Source of the DNA: Nitrospira sp.
GTDB taxonomy: Bacteria; Nitrospirota; Nitrospiria; Nitrospirales; Nitrospiraceae
Assembly (NCBI GenBank): GCA_029858925.1
Contig: JAOUEB010000047.1
Span: 1 to 7,878 of the forward strand
Length of the DNA: 7,878 nucleotides
Direction: 5' to 3'
Of this stretch, positions 5,636-7,878 are shown one piece after another. The translations under genes and the position numbers were made by a program. The notes below the pieces were generated by a model. It was not told the DNA's origin, ran no database searches, and saw only the letters and a program-made list of their open reading frames with translations. Positions within the stretch are counted from its first letter, which is position 1. Each line of letters starts with the position of its first letter.

Positions 5636-7366
5636 ATGCTGATCTTCAAACGCTTTTTGCCCTTCGTTCGACCGTATCTGCTGCGCATGCTGCTGGGGGG
5701 CCTGCTCGTTATGGGCGTAGCGGCCATCAATCTGGCCTTGCTCCGGCTGGCAGGTATGCTCTGGGATGTCATCACCGTCCATCATGACGGCGCCAGAATG
5801 ACGGAGTTGATCAGCCTATTCCTCGGACTGGTCGTTCTCCAGGGACTCTGCGCGATGGGCCACAGCTACCTGACCGCCTGGGTGTCCCAACGAATCGTTG
5901 CCGATTTTCGTCGGCATCTGTTTGCCCACTTGCAAACATTGGACATTGGATTTTTCGCCCGCCGCCGCACCGGCGAATTGCTCTCACGCCTGATGAGCGA
6001 TGTCACGGTCATTCAATCGGTCGTGACAGAAACTCCCATCGACAGCGCGAAACAACTCGTCACCTTCGTCGGTGGAATCGCGTTTCTTCTCACGATGAAT
6101 TGGCGTCTCTGCCTCCTGATCCTGATCGTGCTCCCCGTGCTGGTCTTGGTGGCGAAAATCTTCGGGCGCAAGCTCAAATCGCTCTCGACCTCGCTTCAAG
6201 ACCATACCGCCGCGCTCAGCACCTTGGCGGAAGAAGTGATCTCCGGCATCCGCATCGTCAAATCGTTCGTCCAGACCAAGCGAGAAGAGGCTCGCTTTTC
6301 CACCCAGGTCGGCCACACCCTGGAGATCACGATGCGCCGGGCCGGTATCATGGCCCTGTTCATCCCGGTGATCAGCCTGCTCACATTTTCCGGCGCAGCC
6401 GCAGTGATGTGGTACGGAGGCCGGCAAGTCATTGCGGGCACAGTCACCCCCGGCGACCTGTTTGCCTTTGTCTTGTTCGCCGGCATCCTGATCGGCCCCT
6501 TCAGCTCGGCAGCCCGCGTGTTTGCGCAGGTGAAAGAGGCGCAGGGCGCGATGCAACGGGTGTTCGAAATCCTGGATGTCAGGCCGGACATCCGCGACCA
6601 GGCCGGCGCGAAAGTCCTCTCCACGGTCGCCGGCCATGTGCGCTTCGAAGGGGTCGGCTTCGCGTACGACCCGCGCAGCCCCGTGCTCTCGCATCTATCG
6701 TTCGAGGCCAAGCCCGGCGAGGTCATCGCCTTCGTCGGACCGACCGGCGCCGGCAAGACCACCGTCATCAATCTGCTGCACCGTCTCTACGATCCGACCG
6801 AAGGCTGCATTACTGTCGACGGACACGATCTGCGCCAGGTGAGCGTCGAAAGTTGGTATCGGCAATTGGCGCTCGTTCCGCAAGAAACGATTCTGTTCGG
6901 CGGAACGATTCTCGACAATATTCGTTATGGAAATCCGGATGCGGATGACGCGGCGGTGCGGGAAGCCGGCAAAGCCGCATACGCCCATGACTTCATCACG
7001 AACTTCCCCGACGGCTATCAGACTGTCGTCGGGGAAAAGGGCGTCAATCTTTCCGGCGGGCAACGTCAGCGCATCGCGATCGCGCGGGCGATCCTCAAGA
7101 ACCCGCGCATCTTGTTATTGGACGAAGCCACATCGTCCCTCGACACCGAATCGGAACGGCTGGTGCAGGACGCATTGGAGCGGTTGATGAAGGGCCGGAC
7201 GACGTTCGTCGTGGCACACCGGCTCTCGACGATTCAACGCGCCGACCGCATTCTGGTCTTGGACAAGGGCAGACTGGTGGAAGACGGCACGCACGACCAG
7301 CTGATGGAACGCAGGGGCTTGTACCACTATCTCTATACGATTCGGCTCAATGAGCCGAGCATGTGA
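5636..7366 (+). CDS. Homodimeric ABC exporter, MsbA/BmrA-type half-transporter
   Basis: A 576-aa inner-membrane half-transporter with a fused permease and ATPase, expected to work as a homodimer exporting a lipid or hydrophobic compound. About six membrane segments are visible, near residues 15-40, 58-80, 138-156, 158-176, 236-262 and 273-292, with long cytoplasmic loops between. The ATPase domain is complete: Walker A GPTGAGKTT (368-376), Q-loop VPQETILFGGT (414-424), signature LSGGQRQR (472-479), Walker B ILLLDE with catalytic E497, D-loop SLD (501-503) and H-loop H528 in VAHRLSTI. The length matches MsbA (about 580 aa). With no lipid A or other substrate genes nearby, I leave the substrate open and give no gene symbol. 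The ATG at 5636 has no clear Shine-Dalgarno; no better start is seen before the first membrane segment. Confidence 0.95.
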   Translation: MLIFKRFLPFVRPYLLRMLLGGLLVMGVAAINLALLRLAGMLWDVITVHHDGARMTELISLFLGLVVLQGLCAMGHSYLTAWVSQRIVADFRRHLFAHLQTLDIGFFARRRTGELLSRLMSDVTVIQSVVTETPIDSAKQLVTFVGGIAFLLTMNWRLCLLILIVLPVLVLVAKIFGRKLKSLSTSLQDHTAALSTLAEEVISGIRIVKSFVQTKREEARFSTQVGHTLEITMRRAGIMALFIPVISLLTFSGAAAVMWYGGRQVIAGTVTPGDLFAFVLFAGILIGPFSSAARVFAQVKEAQGAMQRVFEILDVRPDIRDQAGAKVLSTVAGHVRFEGVGFAYDPRSPVLSHLSFEAKPGEVIAFVGPTGAGKTTVINLLHRLYDPTEGCITVDGHDLRQVSVESWYRQLALVPQETILFGGTILDNIRYGNPDADDAAVREAGKAAYAHDFITNFPDGYQTVVGEKGVNLSGGQRQRIAIARAILKNPRILLLDEATSSLDTESERLVQDALERLMKGRTTFVVAHRLSTIQRADRILVLDKGRLVEDGTHDQLMERRGLYHYLYTIRLNEPSM

Positions 7367-7415
7367 GGGCGATCAGGAACGGGCGAGACCGTACCGATGA
7401 AACCGGACGGAGAGA

Positions 7416-7766
7416 TTACCGCACCTTGGAGAAATCGGCGGGGATCCTGGCTTCGGTGCCATCCATCAGATTGACGACGAAAGCCGACATCGCATTCGGA
7501 TCGAACTGCTCGTAGGCGAAGAGGGCGGTGAAGCGGGAGCGGAACGCCGGGCCGTCGCCTTCGTTCTTTCGTCCACGTTCGGCCTTGCCAATGTCGATGG
7601 GCTTGATCCGCTTCGATCCCTGGTGCAGCTCGATGACGGCCCCTTCGGCAAAATACTCGTCATCGCCGCAGAGTTGAACCTCGACTTCCATATTGGGCAT
7701 GTCCATGACTTTCTTGATGAACTCTTCGGGCATGCGCACGTCGATCTTTCGCTTCTTGGATTCCAC
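7416..7766 (-). CDS. Hypothetical protein at the right edge, start uncertain
   Basis: I do not recognise this protein. From the GTG at 7766 it has 116 residues, without signal peptide or membrane segment. It has a very basic start (ESKKRKIDVRMPEEF), an acidic/beta-rich middle (MEVEVQLCGDDEYFAEGAVIEL) and the C-terminal block AFVVNLMDGTEARIPADF. The frame stays open upstream through a GTG at 7859 to the window edge, so a longer form (147 aa or more) is possible. I prefer 7766 because AGGA lies 4 nt before it and because third-position GC falls to about half in the upstream codons while it is clearly higher downstream. The gene converges on the ABC transporter, with 49 nt between the two stop codons and no clear terminator hairpin in that gap. 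Regulation is not visible. Confidence 0.65.
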   Translation of the reverse strand: MESKKRKIDVRMPEEFIKKVMDMPNMEVEVQLCGDDEYFAEGAVIELHQGSKRIKPIDIGKAERGRKNEGDGPAFRSRFTALFAYEQFDPNAMSAFVVNLMDGTEARIPADFSKVR

Positions 7767-7878
7767 CGCTTCCTGCCGACCGAACGCTTCCAACCGATAA
7801 CGTTTGGTGCGTAGAATTGCGCTCGCGCCGCAAGGATCTTTCTCCGGATCAGCTCCCACGCGGGCAGCCAGTGACGCC

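Noticed and set aside
5984..6694. Minus-strand frame of 236 codons inside the ABC transporter gene
   Set aside because: Low-complexity Asp/Gln/His-rich translation antisense to a clearly conserved gene, with no independent start signals.
6100..6948. Long plus-strand frame of 282 codons in another frame within the ABC transporter gene
   Set aside because: It is very rich in Arg, Pro and His with no recognisable motif, and it overlaps a gene with complete Walker and signature motifs; a GC-rich shadow frame.
7367..7415. Possible terminator between the convergent ABC transporter and right-edge gene
   Set aside because: Only a 4-bp CCGT/ACGG pairing with mismatches is found and no T-tract, so it is not supportable.

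Overview
The window is an ordinary bacterial chromosomal segment of high GC content, gene-dense on both strands, with eight protein-coding genes. No stretch over about 300 bases lacks a gene. I see no rRNA or tRNA genes, insertion sequences, CRISPR arrays or phage genes. The protein styles fit a Gram-negative bacterium: an exported lytic transglycosylase with an AQA cleavage site, a possible lipoprotein, and a homodimeric ABC exporter. The set of genes reminds me of Nitrospira (Nitrospirota). That placement is from memory and needs a database search.

Left part, plus strand (about 1-2940). It holds the 3' part of a chorismate-using synthase of the PabB/TrpE family, cut by the window edge. A class IV PLP aminotransferase of the PabC/D-amino-acid type follows 12 nt later. 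The pair would make p-aminobenzoate for folate: chorismate to aminodeoxychorismate, then elimination of pyruvate. After a short gap comes an exported Slt-type lytic transglycosylase with its own promoter.

Middle, minus strand (about 2843-5039). A small exported or lipoprotein-like gene is followed by nadB (L-aspartate oxidase, first step of NAD synthesis), 7 nt apart, so probably one operon. The operon is driven by a good sigma70-type promoter whose predicted transcription start falls on or next to the ATG. NadB's 3' end overlaps the 3' end of the transglycosylase gene by 98 bp, tail to tail.

Right part, plus strand (about 5130-7366). A 31-codon gene encodes a very basic peptide resembling bacterial ribosomal protein bS22 / the AURKAIP1-COX24 domain (mitochondrial mS38). 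It is followed by a 72-aa unknown protein with a likely TTG start set by a strong Shine-Dalgarno sequence, and then by a complete MsbA/BmrA-type ABC exporter. A conserved-looking small protein of unknown function lies on the minus strand at the right edge.

I found no obvious new multi-gene system. The points most worth a second look are the tiny bS22-like gene, two promoters placed so that their transcripts would be leaderless, the alanine (PIAGT) active-site motif in the PabB-like enzyme, a ten-C tract in the aminotransferase gene, and the overlapping gene tails of nadB and the transglycosylase.
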